Counted from the stretch's first letter, positions 46,985-56,912 are shown. The stretch: DNA of 64,000 bases from Streptomyces sp. 130 (GCF_007096885.1 NZ_VJNO01000001.1:124001-188000), one strand, 5' to 3'. Notes: generated by a model from the letters alone, not told the origin. Numbers and translations: made by a program.

Positions 46985-47019
46985 CACGCCCCCCTCACCA
47001 CGCCGGGCACCCCCGGACC

Positions 47020-47838
47020 TCAGCCCGGAAGGGTGACGAAGTCGATCAGTTCCTCGACCCGGCCCAGGAGTTCGGGCTGAAGGTCCCGGTAGGAGCGGAC
47101 CGAGGACAGGATGCGCTGCCAGGCCGCACCGGTGTTCTCCGGCCAGCCCAGCGCCCGGCACACGCCGGTCTTCCAGTCCTGCCCGCGCGGCACCACCGGC
47201 CACCCGGCGATCCCCACCGACGCCGGCTTCACGGCCTCCCACACGTCGATGTACGGGTGCCCGACCACCAGCACGTCGCCGTCCGACACCTGGGCCGCGA
47301 TCCGGGACTCCTTGGAACCGGGCACCAGATGGTCGACCAGCACCCCGAGGCGGGCGTCCGGCGCGGGCGAGAACTCCCGCACGATCGCCGGCAGGTCGTC
47401 GATGCCCTCCAGGTACTCCACGACCACGCCCTCGATGCGCAGGTCGTCGCCCCAGACCCGCTCGACCAGCTCCGCGTCGTGCCGGCCCTCCACATAGATC
47501 CGCCCGGCCCGCGCCACCCGCGCCCGCGCCCCGGGCACCGCCACCGAGCCGGAGGCCGTACGCGCCGGCCGTACCGGACCCCCGGCCGACGGGCGCACCA
47601 GCGTGACGACCCGGCCCTCCAGCAGGAAGCCGCGCGGCGCCATCGGGAAGACGCGGTGCTTGCCGAACCGGTCCTCCAGGGTCACCGTCGGCCCCTCGGC
47701 GGTCTTCTCGCACCGGATGACCGCGCCGCAGAAACCGGTGACGGCCTCCTCCACGACGAGACCGGTCTCGGCGGGCACCTCCGGGACGGGGGCGGACTTC
47801 TTCCACGGCGGGGTCAGATCGGGCTGGTAGCTGCGCAT
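47020..47838 (-). CDS. DUF3097-family protein
   Basis: 272 aa from ATG 47838; TATCGT on the minus strand ends 6 nt before it. A DUF3097-type layout: MRSYQPDLTPPWKK start, VIRCEKTAEGPTVTLEDRFGKHRVFPM, IYVEGRHDAELVERVWGDDLRIEGVVVEYLEGID, VLVVGHPYIDVWEAVKP. The EGRHDAELVE and DVLVVGHPYIDVW segments recall a TOPRIM-like metal site (Glu...Asp-x-Asp-like), so a nucleic-acid enzyme is possible but unproven. Conserved in actinobacteria; no known function. Confidence 0.8.
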   Translation of the reverse strand: MRSYQPDLTPPWKKSAPVPEVPAETGLVVEEAVTGFCGAVIRCEKTAEGPTVTLEDRFGKHRVFPMAPRGFLLEGRVVTLVRPSAGGPVRPARTASGSVAVPGARARVARAGRIYVEGRHDAELVERVWGDDLRIEGVVVEYLEGIDDLPAIVREFSPAPDARLGVLVDHLVPGSKESRIAAQVSDGDVLVVGHPYIDVWEAVKPASVGIAGWPVVPRGQDWKTGVCRALGWPENTGAAWQRILSSVRSYRDLQPELLGRVEELIDFVTLPG

Positions 47839-47937
47839 CGCACGACGATAAGCGGGGAAGACCCGCGACACGCCGTACCGGGCGCCGCCCCGGGCCTCCG
47901 CCTTCCCCGCCGGAGACCCGCCCAATCCCGCCGCCCC

Positions 47938-48687
47938 CTACGACACGCCGGACACGCCGGACACGCCGAACCGCCCCGCCAGCGCCTCCCGCTGGGCCCG
48001 GACGAACGCCGCGTCCACCACCGCCCCGTGCCCCGGCACGTACAGCGCGTCCTCCCCGCCCAGCTCCAGCAGCCGGTCCAGCGCCGCCGGCCAGCGCGCC
48101 GGGCGGGCGTCCGGGCCCGCCTGCGGCTCACCGGACTCCTCGACCAGGTCGCCGCAGTACACCAGCGCCGGGGAGCCGGGGGAGCCCGGGACCAGCACCG
48201 CGAGGTCGTGGCCGCTGTGCGCCGCGCCCATGTCCACCAGGACCACCTCCCGGCCGCCGCCCAGGTCGACCGCCAGCTCCCCGCGCACCTCGTGGCGCGG
48301 GGCCACCAGCACATCGGCGGACCCGGCCGCGTCCGCCTCGGGCAGCCCCTGGGCGACCGCGTCCGCGTACAGCTCGTCCGCCCCGCGCCGCAGCAGCTCC
48401 GCCGCGCCCTCGGAGCCGTACACCCGTGCCCCGGCGAAGGCGGCCGTGCCCAGCACATGGTCGAAATGGGGGTGGCTGAGTGCGATGTGCGTCACCCTCC
48501 GGCCGAGCAGCGCCTCGGCCTGGGTGCGCAGTTCCACACCCTCGCGCAGTGACGAGCCGGTGTCGCAGAGCAGCGCCCCGTCCGGACCGGCCACCAGCAG
48601 GGCCGTCGCGTCCCAGACCGGAAGGCGGCGGCGGCCCGTTCCGTGACCCAGCCGCTCCCACCCGACGTCTTCCCAAGAGGCATCCAT
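47938..48687 (-). CDS. MBL-fold metallo-hydrolase
   Basis: 249 aa from ATG 48687, 6 nt after TAGCGT on the minus strand. Metal motif LSHPHFDHVLG, then DMGAAHSGHDLAVLVPG, YCGDLVEE, and VPGHGAVVD: a complete metallo-beta-lactamase fold, with two metals likely. Substrate unknown. The C-terminus ends in a short GVS tandem (GVSGVSGVS) from a 9-bp repeat at about 47941-47967. Confidence 0.88.
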   Translation of the reverse strand: MDASWEDVGWERLGHGTGRRRLPVWDATALLVAGPDGALLCDTGSSLREGVELRTQAEALLGRRVTHIALSHPHFDHVLGTAAFAGARVYGSEGAAELLRRGADELYADAVAQGLPEADAAGSADVLVAPRHEVRGELAVDLGGGREVVLVDMGAAHSGHDLAVLVPGSPGSPALVYCGDLVEESGEPQAGPDARPARWPAALDRLLELGGEDALYVPGHGAVVDAAFVRAQREALAGRFGVSGVSGVS

Positions 48688-48733
48688 GCGGCGACGCTAT
48701 CGGCAGCGACCCGGGCGGCGTGGCCGGTCGCCC

Positions 48734-48764
48734 TTGCTAGGGCACCACCCCGTCGCCGTACACT
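48734..48764 (+). promoter_or_regulatory. Promoter of hrcA-dnaJ2
   Basis: TTGCTA (48734-48739) and TACACT (48759-48764) with a 19-bp spacer, just upstream of CIRCE. Confidence 0.6.
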
Positions 48765-48776
48765 GGCCGGGGATCG

Positions 48777-48803
48777 CTGGCACTCGTACGCACCGAGTGC
48801 CAG
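48777..48803 (+). promoter_or_regulatory. CIRCE operator (HrcA binding site)
   Basis: CTGGCACTC, 9 nt, GAGTGCCAG: a perfect inverted repeat matching the CIRCE form (TTAGCACTC-N9-GAGTGCTAA) apart from the outer bases. Located in the hrcA 5' UTR, so HrcA autorepression and heat-shock induction of hrcA-dnaJ2 are expected. Confidence 0.95.
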
Positions 48804-48860
48804 GGGAAGGCCCGGGAACGGCCCGGGACACCGACGTGGACAGCTGGAGGTGTGCGCGCG

Positions 48861-49877
48861 ATGCTCAGCGAACGCAGACTCGAAGTGCTGCGCGCGATCG
48901 TCCAGGACTACGTCGGGACCGAGGAGCCCGTCGGCTCCAAGGCGCTCACCGAGCGGCACAAGCTGGGGGTCTCCCCGGCGACCGTCCGCAACGACATGGC
49001 GGTGCTGGAGGAGGAGGGCTTCATCGCCCAGCCCCACACCAGCGCCGGGCGCATCCCCACGGACAAGGGCTACCGGCTCTTCGTGGACAAGCTCGCGGGC
49101 GTCAAGCCCCTCTCGTCCCCGGAGCGCCGCGCCATCCAGAACTTCCTCGACGGCGCGGTCGACCTCGACGACGTCGTGGGCCGTACCGTACGGCTGCTCG
49201 CGCAGCTGACCCGGCAGGTCGCCGTCGTGCAGTACCCCTCGCTGACCCGTTCGACGGTGCGGCACGTGGAACTGCTCTCGCTGGCCCCGGCGCGGCTGAT
49301 GCTCGTGCTGATCACGGACACCGGCCGGGTCGAACAGCGGATGGTGGACTGCCCGGCGCCGTTCGGCGAGACCTCGCTCGCCGATCTGCGGGCCCGGCTC
49401 AACAGCCGGGTGGTGGGGCGCCGGTTCGCGGACGTCCCGCAGCTGGTGCAGGACCTGCCGGAATCCTTCGAGAGCGAGGACCGGGGAACCGTGTCCACCG
49501 TCCTCTCGATCCTGCTCGAAACCCTCGTCGAGGAGACGGAGGAGCGGCTGATGATCGGCGGCACCTCCAACCTCACCCGCTTCGGACACGACTTCCCGGT
49601 GATGATCCGGCCGGTGCTGGAGGCACTGGAGGAGCAGGTCGTGCTGCTGAAGCTGCTCGGCGAGGCCAAGGACTCGGGCATGACCGTACGCATCGGGCAC
49701 GAGAACGCCCACGAGGGGCTCAACTCCACGTCCGTCGTCGCGGTCGGCTACGGTTCGGGCGACGAGGCAGTCGCCAAACTCGGCGTGGTCGGACCGACCC
49801 GCATGGACTACCCCGGAACGATGGGAGCGGTACGCGCAGTGGCACGTTACGTCGGACAGATCCTGGCGGAGTCGTAA
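48861..49877 (+). CDS. hrcA: Heat-inducible transcriptional repressor HrcA
   Basis: 338 aa from ATG 48861; GTG 48852 is too near the GGAGG at 48846. The winged HTH (about 5-75) reads [28 protein letters not shown]...[19 protein letters not shown]. The GAF-like sensor and inserted domain follow, ending [22 protein letters not shown]. Its operator CIRCE is 58 bp upstream. dnaJ2 starts directly after its stop. Confidence 0.97.
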   Translation: MLSERRLEVLRAIVQDYVGTEEPVGSKALTERHKLGVSPATVRNDMAVLEEEGFIAQPHTSAGRIPTDKGYRLFVDKLAGVKPLSSPERRAIQNFLDGAVDLDDVVGRTVRLLAQLTRQVAVVQYPSLTRSTVRHVELLSLAPARLMLVLITDTGRVEQRMVDCPAPFGETSLADLRARLNSRVVGRRFADVPQLVQDLPESFESEDRGTVSTVLSILLETLVEETEERLMIGGTSNLTRFGHDFPVMIRPVLEALEEQVVLLKLLGEAKDSGMTVRIGHENAHEGLNSTSVVAVGYGSGDEAVAKLGVVGPTRMDYPGTMGAVRAVARYVGQILAES

Positions 49878-51014
49878 GTGGCCACGGACTACTACGCCGT
49901 ACTCGGCGTGCGCCGCGACGCTTCCCAGGACGAGATCAAGAAGGCATTCCGGAGGCTCGCCCGCGAGCTGCACCCGGACGTCAACCCCGATCCGAAGACC
50001 CAGGAGCGGTTCAAGGAGATCAACGCCGCCTACGAGGTCCTGTCGGACGCGCAGAAGAAGCAGGTCTACGACCTCGGCGGCGACCCGCTCTCCCAGTCCG
50101 GCGGCGCCGGCGCGGGCGGTTTCGGCCAGGGCGGCTTCGGCAACTTCTCCGACATCATGGACGCGTTCTTCGGCACGTCGTCGCAGCGCGGGCCCCGCTC
50201 GCGCACCCGGCGCGGCCAGGACGCCATGATCCGGCTGGAGATCGACCTCGCCGAGGCGACCTTCGGCACCACCAAGGACATCCAGGTCGACACCGCCGTC
50301 GTCTGCACCACCTGCAGTGGCGAGGGCGCGGCCCCCGGCACCTCGGCGCAGACCTGCGACATGTGCCGCGGCCGCGGTGAGGTCTCCCAGGTCACCCGGT
50401 CCTTCCTCGGCCAGGTCATGACCTCCCGCCCCTGCCCGCAGTGCCAGGGCTTCGGTACGGTCGTGCCGACCCCCTGCCCGGAGTGCGCCGGCGACGGCCG
50501 CATCCGCTCGCGGCGCACGCTGACCGTGAAGATCCCCGCCGGCGTCGACAACGGCACCCGCATCCAGCTCGCGGGCGAGGGCGAGGTCGGCCCCGGCGGC
50601 GGCCCCGCCGGCGACCTCTACGTCGAGATCCACGAGCTGCCGCACGCGGTGTTCCAGCGCCGCGGCGACGACCTGCACTGCACGGTCACCATCCCCATGA
50701 CCGCGGCGGCCCTCGGCACCAAGGTGCCGCTGGAGACGCTGGACGGCCTGGAGGAGGTCGACATCCGGCCGGGCACCCAGTCCGGCCAGTCCGTCCCGCT
50801 GCACGGGCGCGGCATCACCCACCTGCGGGGCGGAGGACGCGGCGACCTCATCGTGCACGTCGAGGTGACCACCCCGGTCAAGCTGGACCCCGAGCAGGAA
50901 CGCCTCCTGCGCGAACTGGCCAAGCTGCGCGGCGAGGAGCGGCCCACCGGCCAGTTCCAGCCGGGCCAGCAGGGCCTGTTCTCCCGCCTGAAGGACGCCT
51001 TCAACGGCCGCTGA
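49878..51014 (+). CDS. dnaJ: Chaperone DnaJ (DnaJ2)
   Basis: 378 aa; GTG 49878 begins at the base after the hrcA stop. J domain 1-70 with HPD at 32-34, a Gly-rich linker (GGAGAGGFGQGGFGNF), four CxxCxGxG zinc repeats (about 137-220, CTTCSGEG, CDMCRGRG, CPQCQGFG, CPECAGDG), and the C-terminal substrate-binding domains. Co-chaperone of DnaK. Part of the HrcA/CIRCE regulon. Confidence 0.97.
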   Translation: MATDYYAVLGVRRDASQDEIKKAFRRLARELHPDVNPDPKTQERFKEINAAYEVLSDAQKKQVYDLGGDPLSQSGGAGAGGFGQGGFGNFSDIMDAFFGTSSQRGPRSRTRRGQDAMIRLEIDLAEATFGTTKDIQVDTAVVCTTCSGEGAAPGTSAQTCDMCRGRGEVSQVTRSFLGQVMTSRPCPQCQGFGTVVPTPCPECAGDGRIRSRRTLTVKIPAGVDNGTRIQLAGEGEVGPGGGPAGDLYVEIHELPHAVFQRRGDDLHCTVTIPMTAAALGTKVPLETLDGLEEVDIRPGTQSGQSVPLHGRGITHLRGGGRGDLIVHVEVTTPVKLDPEQERLLRELAKLRGEERPTGQFQPGQQGLFSRLKDAFNGR

Positions 51015-51027
51015 GGCCGTCGGCCAC

Positions 51028-51059
51028 GCGGTACGGACCCGGCCCGGGGTCCGTACCGC
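51028..51059 (+). terminator. Terminator after dnaJ2
   Basis: A perfect 13-bp stem (51028-51040 with 51047-51059) with a 6-nt loop. Confidence 0.8.
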
Positions 51060-51123
51060 CCGGCACCGGCCGCCGGTGCGGGGCGGGCATCACGGGACAG
51101 GAAGGACATGACACGATGCGGTC

Positions 51124-52197
51124 ATGCCCTCCGCGCTGACCGCTCTCTGCCGGTATCCCCTCGTGCAGGCCCCCATGGCCGGCGGTCCCTCCTGCCCGCA
51201 GCTCGCCGCCGCCGTCTCCGAGGCCGGCGCACTCGGCTTCCTGGCCGCCGGCTACAAGACGGCGGACGCCCTGCGCGACGAGGTCCGGCAGGTGCGCGCC
51301 CTGACCGGACAGCCCTTCGGCGTCAACCTCTTCATGCCGCAGTGCGAACCGGCGGACCCCGCCGAACTGGCCGACTACCGCCGCCGGCTCGCGGGCGAGG
51401 CCACCGGTTACGAGACGGAGCTCGGAGACCCGGACGTCCCCGGCGACGACGGCTACGAGGACAAGCTCGCCGTCCTCCTCGACTCCCCGGTCCCGGTCGT
51501 CTCCTTCACCTTCGGCTGCCCCTCGCGCGACACGCTCGACGCGTTCGCGGCCGCCGGTACGTACACCGTGGTCACGGTCACCTCACCGGAGGAGGCCCAG
51601 GCCGCCGAGTGGGCCGGGGCCGACGCCGTCTGCGCGCAGGGCACCGAGGCGGGCGGCCACCGCTCCACGTTCCACGACGATCCGGCGACCGAGGACGGCG
51701 GGACCGGGCTGCTGAGCCTGGTCGCCCAGGTCCGCGAGACCGTGCAGATACCGGTCGTCGCCGCCGGCGGCCTGATGCGCGGCGCCCAGATCGCCGCCGT
51801 CCTCGCGGCGGGCGCCGACGCCGCCCAGCTCGGCACCGCCTTCCTGGCCTGCCCGGAGTCCGGCGCGCACGTCCTGCACAAGCAGGCCCTGACCAACCCG
51901 CTGTTCGTCCGGACCACCCTGACCAGGGCCTTTTCCGGGCGCCCGGCACGCGGCCTGGTCAACCGATTCGTGCGCGAGCACGGCCCGTACGCCCCCGCCG
52001 CCTACCCCCAGGTCCACCACATGACCTCCGTGCTGCGCAAGGCCGCCGCCCGCGTCGGGGACGCCCAGGGGATGGCGCTGTGGGCCGGGCAGGGCCACCG
52101 GATGGCCCGCGAGCTGCCCGCCGGCCGGCTGGTCCGGCTGCTCGCCGAAGAACTGGACGCCGCGCGGACGGCAGTGAGCACAAGGAGCGCACCGTGA
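51124..52197 (+). CDS. Nitronate monooxygenase (2-nitropropane dioxygenase-like)
   Basis: 357 aa flavin TIM-barrel. Seen: YPLVQAPMAGGPSCPQLAAAVSEAGALGFLAAGYK, AGADAVCAQGTEAGGHRSTF (the typical AGGH), and VVAAGGLMRGAQIAAVLAAGADAAQLGTAFLAC (FMN phosphate site). It oxidises nitronates such as propionate-3-nitronate. The stop overlaps the rsmE GTG. The pairing of NMO with rsmE may be only positional. Confidence 0.92.
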   Translation: MPSALTALCRYPLVQAPMAGGPSCPQLAAAVSEAGALGFLAAGYKTADALRDEVRQVRALTGQPFGVNLFMPQCEPADPAELADYRRRLAGEATGYETELGDPDVPGDDGYEDKLAVLLDSPVPVVSFTFGCPSRDTLDAFAAAGTYTVVTVTSPEEAQAAEWAGADAVCAQGTEAGGHRSTFHDDPATEDGGTGLLSLVAQVRETVQIPVVAAGGLMRGAQIAAVLAAGADAAQLGTAFLACPESGAHVLHKQALTNPLFVRTTLTRAFSGRPARGLVNRFVREHGPYAPAAYPQVHHMTSVLRKAAARVGDAQGMALWAGQGHRMARELPAGRLVRLLAEELDAARTAVSTRSAP

Positions 52198-52940
52198 CAG
52201 CACCCGTCTTCGTCGTCGGACACCTGCCGGACGCCCCCGAGTTCGTCCTCGACGGGCCCGAGGGACGCCACGCCGTCTCCGTGAAGCGGCTGCGCACCGG
52301 CGAGCAGGTCGTCCTCACGGACGGCCGCGGCCGGTGGGCCCGGGGCGTCGTGCGCGCCGCCGAGGGCAAGGACCGGCTGGTCGTCGGCGACCTCGGCCAG
52401 GTCCACGAGGAGCCGCCTCCCGCGCCGCGGATCACCGTCGTCCAGGCCCTGCCCAAGGGGGACCGGGGCGAGGTCGCCGTGGAGACCATGACCGAGACCG
52501 GCGTCGACGCGGTCGTCCCGTGGCAGGCGGCGCGCTGCATCACCCAGTGGAAGGGTGACCGCGGCCTCAAGTCCCTGGCCAAATGGCGTGCCACCGCCCG
52601 GGAGGCCGGCAAGCAGTCGCGCCGGGTGCTGTTCCCGGACGTGGCGGACCTGGCCACCACCAAACAGGTCGCCGGCCTGCTCGCCGCGGCGGACTTCGCG
52701 GCCGTCCTGCACGAGGACCGCGACTACGCGAGCGAACCACTGGCCACCGTCGCCCTGCCCGACGAGGGCGAGATCGTGCTGGTCGTCGGCCCCGAGGGCG
52801 GTGTGTCCCCGGACGAGCTGGAGGCGTTCGCCGCCGCCGGCGCCCGCACCTGCCGCCTAGGCCCCACGGTCCTGCGCACCTCCACGGCGGGCACCGCGGC
52901 GACGGCGCTGCTCCTGGGACGCACGGGGCGCTGGTCGTGA
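52194..52940 (+). CDS. rsmE: 16S rRNA (uracil(1498)-N(3))-methyltransferase
   Basis: 248 aa from GTG 52194 overlapping the preceding stop. An N-terminal PUA-like domain (about 1-70) is followed by a SPOUT-type domain (about 75-248): VVQALPKGDRGEVAVETMTETGVDAVVPW, IVLVVGPEGGVSPDELEAF and LRTSTAGTAATALLL, the trefoil-knot SAM site. Normal length. Methylates U1498 in the decoding region. Confidence 0.95.
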   Translation: MTAPVFVVGHLPDAPEFVLDGPEGRHAVSVKRLRTGEQVVLTDGRGRWARGVVRAAEGKDRLVVGDLGQVHEEPPPAPRITVVQALPKGDRGEVAVETMTETGVDAVVPWQAARCITQWKGDRGLKSLAKWRATAREAGKQSRRVLFPDVADLATTKQVAGLLAAADFAAVLHEDRDYASEPLATVALPDEGEIVLVVGPEGGVSPDELEAFAAAGARTCRLGPTVLRTSTAGTAATALLLGRTGRWS

Positions 52941-53012
52941 ACCGTCCCCGATGGGGTGGTTGTGCCCGGAAGCGGTCTACCGCACCGTCACATGGGGTGG
53001 GAAGCTGCCCGT

Positions 53013-53543
53013 ATGGGGACATCAAGGGCACCAGGCCGTCGTGCGGCCCGTCGCTTTCCGGTCGCGCTCTGCCTCGCCGCCGCCGCGGTCGCCGGGCTCA
53101 CCGCCTGTGAACCGGCCGACGCCACCGGCGCGTTGAACACCACGGCCGTCGCCTTCACCACCGACCGGACCGCCACCCGTGCCCTGGAGCACGAAGGCGT
53201 CCGGGTGCGCTGGCTGACCTGCACGGCCTCGCTCGGCGGAGGCGGGGCCACCGGCTCGGCGGCTCCCTCCGCCGCACCCCGGTCGGCGGAGGTCCACTGC
53301 GACGGCAAGACGGAGTCCGGCGGCGACATCGCGCTGGACGGGCAGGTGACCTACGCGGTCGAAGGCCGGTGCGTACGGGGCGACATGACCGCGAAGACCG
53401 GCGGGCGCGCCGTCTTCCGGGCCACCCTGCTCGGCGACTGCACCGCCCCGGCCACGACCGCGCCGCCCGCCGTTCCCCCGGGCCGGGGCGACGGCCCGAC
53501 GGCCACCGTGACGGTGACCGTCACCGCCTATCCCGGCAAGTGA
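53013..53543 (+). CDS. Lipoprotein, function unknown
   Basis: 176 aa from ATG 53013. The signal peptide has twin-basic RRAARRFP, then hydrophobic VALCLAAAAVAGLTAC, so the LTAC lipobox gives lipidation at the Cys near residue 29. The outer part has two later Cys (LTCTASL and EVHCDGK) and GRCVRGDMTAKTGGRAVFRATLLGDC, suggesting disulfides. The tail is Thr/Pro/Val-rich. I do not recognise the family. The RRAARR run might allow Tat export. Confidence 0.8.
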   Translation: MGTSRAPGRRAARRFPVALCLAAAAVAGLTACEPADATGALNTTAVAFTTDRTATRALEHEGVRVRWLTCTASLGGGGATGSAAPSAAPRSAEVHCDGKTESGGDIALDGQVTYAVEGRCVRGDMTAKTGGRAVFRATLLGDCTAPATTAPPAVPPGRGDGPTATVTVTVTAYPGK

Positions 53544-53666
53544 GCCCGCCTTCGCGGGAGTTGGCGGCTGCCTCCGGTCCGCGCTCCCCGGTGGCCGATC
53601 CGCACCGCAGGACGTACTCCGGCCAACCCCGTGCCACCCGGCACCCCCGCGGCCTAGGGTGATCGT

Positions 53667-56600
53667 GTGACACAGCCTTCCTACCTCCGGTACCCCCATG
53701 TCCACGGTGACCTGATCGCCTTCACCGCCGAGGACGACGTCTGGATCGCCCCACTCGACGGCGGCCGGCCGTGGCGGGTCAGCGCAGACAACCGTCCCGT
53801 CACCCAGCCGCGCATATCTCCCGACGGCACCCTCGTCGCCTGGACGTCCACCCGCGACGGCGCGCCCGAGGTGCACATCGCCCCCGCCGACGGCGGGCCC
53901 TCCCGGCGGCTCACCCACTGGGGCGACGCCCGCACCACCGTGCGCGGCTGGACCCCCGAAGGCGACGTGCTGGTCACCAGCACCCAGGGCCAGGTCTCGC
54001 TGCGCCGCACCTGGGCCCGGGCCGTCCCGGTCGACGGCGGTCCCGCGCGGACCCTCCCGTACGGCCCCGTCGGCTCCCTCGCGTACGGGCCCGGCGGGCG
54101 CGTCCTGCTGCTCTCGGCCACCATGGGGCGCGAGGCCGCCTCCTGGAAGCGCTACCGGGGCGGCACGGCCGGAAAGCTCTGGATCGCGGCCGAGGACGAC
54201 CCGATGGAGTTCGCCCGGATCCACACGGACCTCGACGGCAACATCGAGTGCCCGATGTGGGTGGGGGAGCGCATCGCGTTCCTCTCCGACCACGAGGGCA
54301 CCGGCGCCCTCTACTCCTCGCTGCCCGACGGCACGGACCTGCGCCGGCACACCCCCGTCGACGGCTTCTACGCCCGCCAGGCCACCACCGACGGCACCCG
54401 GGTCGCCTACGCCTCGGCCGGTGAACTGTGGCTCCTGGACAGCCTGGAGAGCGACGGGCCCCGCCGCGTCGAGGTCCGGCTCGGCGGCCAGCGCGCCGAC
54501 CTCCAGCCCTACCCGCTGCACGCCGACAGCCACCTGACCAGCGCGTCGCCCGACCGCACCGGCCGGGGCAGCGCCGTCCTGTCGCGGGGCGCCCTCCACT
54601 GGGTCACCCACCGTGAGGGCCCCGCCCGCGCGCTCGCCGCCGAGCCCGGCGTACGGGCCAGGCTGCCGCGCACCTTCCAGGCCGACGGCGACCAGCAGGT
54701 CGTCTGGGTCACCGACGCCGAGGGCGACGACGCGCTGGAGATCGCCCCCGCCGCCGGCACCGCCCCCGGCGCCGCGCCCCGCCGCCTCGCGGCCGGCCGG
54801 CTGGGCCGCGTCCTGGACCTCGCCCCCGCCCCCGACGGCAGCCGGTTCGCGGTCGCCGCGCACGACGGGCGGGTGCTGATCGTCGAGCGGGAGAGCGGCG
54901 AGATCCACGAGGTGGACCGCAGCGAGAACGGCGACGCCTCCGGCCTGGCCTGGTCGCCCGATTCCGCCTGGCTCGCCTGGTCGCACCCCGGCCCCCAGCC
55001 GCTCAGCCAGCTCAAGCTGGCCCACATCGCCGACCTCTCGGTCTCCGAGGCGACGCCCCTGCGGTTCCGGGACTTCGCGCCCGCCTTCACCGCCGACGGA
55101 AAGCACCTGGCCTTCCTCTCCGAGCGCGCCTTCGACCCCGTCTACGACGCCCACGTCTTCGACCTGGCGTTCATCGGCTCCTGCCGGCCGCACCTGCTCA
55201 CCCTCGCGGCCACCACCCCTTCCCCCTTCGGACCGCAGCTCCACGGCCGGCCCACGGAGAAGGAGAAGGGCGGCGACGGCGAGGACAACCCCACCGCCCT
55301 CCCCATCACCCGGATCGACCTGGACGGCCTCGCCGACCGGATCGTGCCCCTTCCCGTCGAGGCCGCCGTCTACTCCTCGCTGCGCGCCGCGCGCGACGGC
55401 CTGCTCTGGCTGCGCCACCCGCTCACCGGGGTCCTCGGCACCAGCGGGGCCGGCCCGGACGCCCGCCGTCCGGACACCGTCCTGGAGCGGTACGACCTGG
55501 AGAAGCTGCGCTGCGAGGAGCTGTCCTCGGACGTCAGCCGTTTCGCGGTCAGCGGCGACGGGAAGCGTCTCGCGATCGTCCACCGCGGCAAGCTGTCCGT
55601 CGTCCCCTCCGACAGCCGGGTGCCCGCGGGCGACGACGACCACGACGACTCCGTGACCGTGGACCTCTCCCGCATCCGCCGCACCCTCGACCCGGCCGCC
55701 GAGTGGCGCCAGATGTACGAGGAGGCCGGACGCGTCATGCGGGACAACTTCTGGCGCCCGGACATGGGCGGCGTCGACTGGGACGGGGTCCTCGACCGCT
55801 ACCGGCCGGTCCTGGAGCGCGTCGCGACCCACGACGACCTCATGGACCTGCTCTGGGAGGTCCAGGGGGAGCTGGGCACCTCGCACGCCTACGTCACCCC
55901 GCCCGGCGGATGGCGCGACGACGCGGCCCGGCAGGGGCTGCTCGGGGCGGACCTCTCCCGCGCGGAGGACGGCAGCTGGCGCATCGACCGCGTGCTGCCC
56001 TCCGAGACGTCGGACCCGGCCGCCCGCTCGCCGCTCGCCGCGCCGGGCGTCGCGGTCCGGGCCGGTGACGCCGTCCTGGCCGTCGACGGACACCCCGTCG
56101 ACCCGCTCACCGGGCCCGCGCCGCTGCTCACCGGCTCGGCCGGGAAGCCCGTCGAGCTGACCGTCGCGCCGGCCGACGGGGGCGACCGGCGCCACGTCGT
56201 CGTCGTGCCCGTCGCCGACGAGGAGGCCCTGCGCTACCACGCGTGGGTCGCCGACCGGCGGGCGTACGTGCACGAGCGGTCCGGGGGGCGCCTCGGCTAC
56301 CTCCACGTCCCCGACATGGTCGGCGGCGGCTGGGCCCAGATCCACCGCGACCTGCGCACCGAGATGGCGCGCGAGGGCCTGGTCGTCGACGTCCGGGAGA
56401 ACCGCGGCGGCCACACCTCGCAGCTCGTGGTGGAGAAGCTGGCCCGCCGCATCGTCGGCTGGGACCTGCCGCGCGGGATGCGCCCCGCTAGCTACCCGGG
56501 CGACGCGCCGCGCGGGCCGGTGGTGGCCGTGGCGAACGAGTTCTCCGGGTCGGACGGCGACATCGTGAACGCGGCGATCAAGGCGCTGAAGATCGGGCCG

Positions 56601-56912
56601 GTGGTCGGGGTGCGGACCTGGGGCGGTGTGATCGGCATCGACAGCCGGTACCGGCTGGTCGACGGGACGCTGGTCACGCAGCCGAAGTACGCGTTCTGGC
56701 TGGAGGGATACGGGTGGGGCGTCGAGAACCACGGCGTGGACCCGGACGTGGAGGTCGTGATGACGCCTCGGGACCACGCCGAGGGGCGTGACCCCCAGCT
56801 GGACGAGGCGGTGCGGATCGGCCTGGAGTCGCTGGAGCGGGTGCCGGCGAAGGTGGCGCCGGAGCTGCCGGAGCTGCCGGAGCTGCCGGGTTCGCCGGGA
56901 CTCGCGGGCTGA
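53667..56912 (+). CDS. Tricorn-type S41 protease
   Basis: 1081 aa; TAGGGT (53655-53660) ends 6 nt before GTG 53667. Order: two beta-propeller halves (about 1-680), a C1 segment, a PDZ domain (about 760-850, GVAVRAGDAVLAVDGHPVD) and the S41 core. The catalytic tetrad of tricorn is present: Ser739-His740 (GTSHAYV), nucleophile Ser962 (SGSDGD) and Glu1020 (GVENHGVDPD), close to Ser745/His746/Ser965/Glu1023 of the archaeal enzyme. A soluble giant protease trimming proteasome products. No partner aminopeptidases are nearby. Confidence 0.95.
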   Translation: MTQPSYLRYPHVHGDLIAFTAEDDVWIAPLDGGRPWRVSADNRPVTQPRISPDGTLVAWTSTRDGAPEVHIAPADGGPSRRLTHWGDARTTVRGWTPEGDVLVTSTQGQVSLRRTWARAVPVDGGPARTLPYGPVGSLAYGPGGRVLLLSATMGREAASWKRYRGGTAGKLWIAAEDDPMEFARIHTDLDGNIECPMWVGERIAFLSDHEGTGALYSSLPDGTDLRRHTPVDGFYARQATTDGTRVAYASAGELWLLDSLESDGPRRVEVRLGGQRADLQPYPLHADSHLTSASPDRTGRGSAVLSRGALHWVTHREGPARALAAEPGVRARLPRTFQADGDQQVVWVTDAEGDDALEIAPAAGTAPGAAPRRLAAGRLGRVLDLAPAPDGSRFAVAAHDGRVLIVERESGEIHEVDRSENGDASGLAWSPDSAWLAWSHPGPQPLSQLKLAHIADLSVSEATPLRFRDFAPAFTADGKHLAFLSERAFDPVYDAHVFDLAFIGSCRPHLLTLAATTPSPFGPQLHGRPTEKEKGGDGEDNPTALPITRIDLDGLADRIVPLPVEAAVYSSLRAARDGLLWLRHPLTGVLGTSGAGPDARRPDTVLERYDLEKLRCEELSSDVSRFAVSGDGKRLAIVHRGKLSVVPSDSRVPAGDDDHDDSVTVDLSRIRRTLDPAAEWRQMYEEAGRVMRDNFWRPDMGGVDWDGVLDRYRPVLERVATHDDLMDLLWEVQGELGTSHAYVTPPGGWRDDAARQGLLGADLSRAEDGSWRIDRVLPSETSDPAARSPLAAPGVAVRAGDAVLAVDGHPVDPLTGPAPLLTGSAGKPVELTVAPADGGDRRHVVVVPVADEEALRYHAWVADRRAYVHERSGGRLGYLHVPDMVGGGWAQIHRDLRTEMAREGLVVDVRENRGGHTSQLVVEKLARRIVGWDLPRGMRPASYPGDAPRGPVVAVANEFSGSDGDIVNAAIKALKIGPVVGVRTWGGVIGIDSRYRLVDGTLVTQPKYAFWLEGYGWGVENHGVDPDVEVVMTPRDHAEGRDPQLDEAVRIGLESLERVPAKVAPELPELPELPGSPGLAG

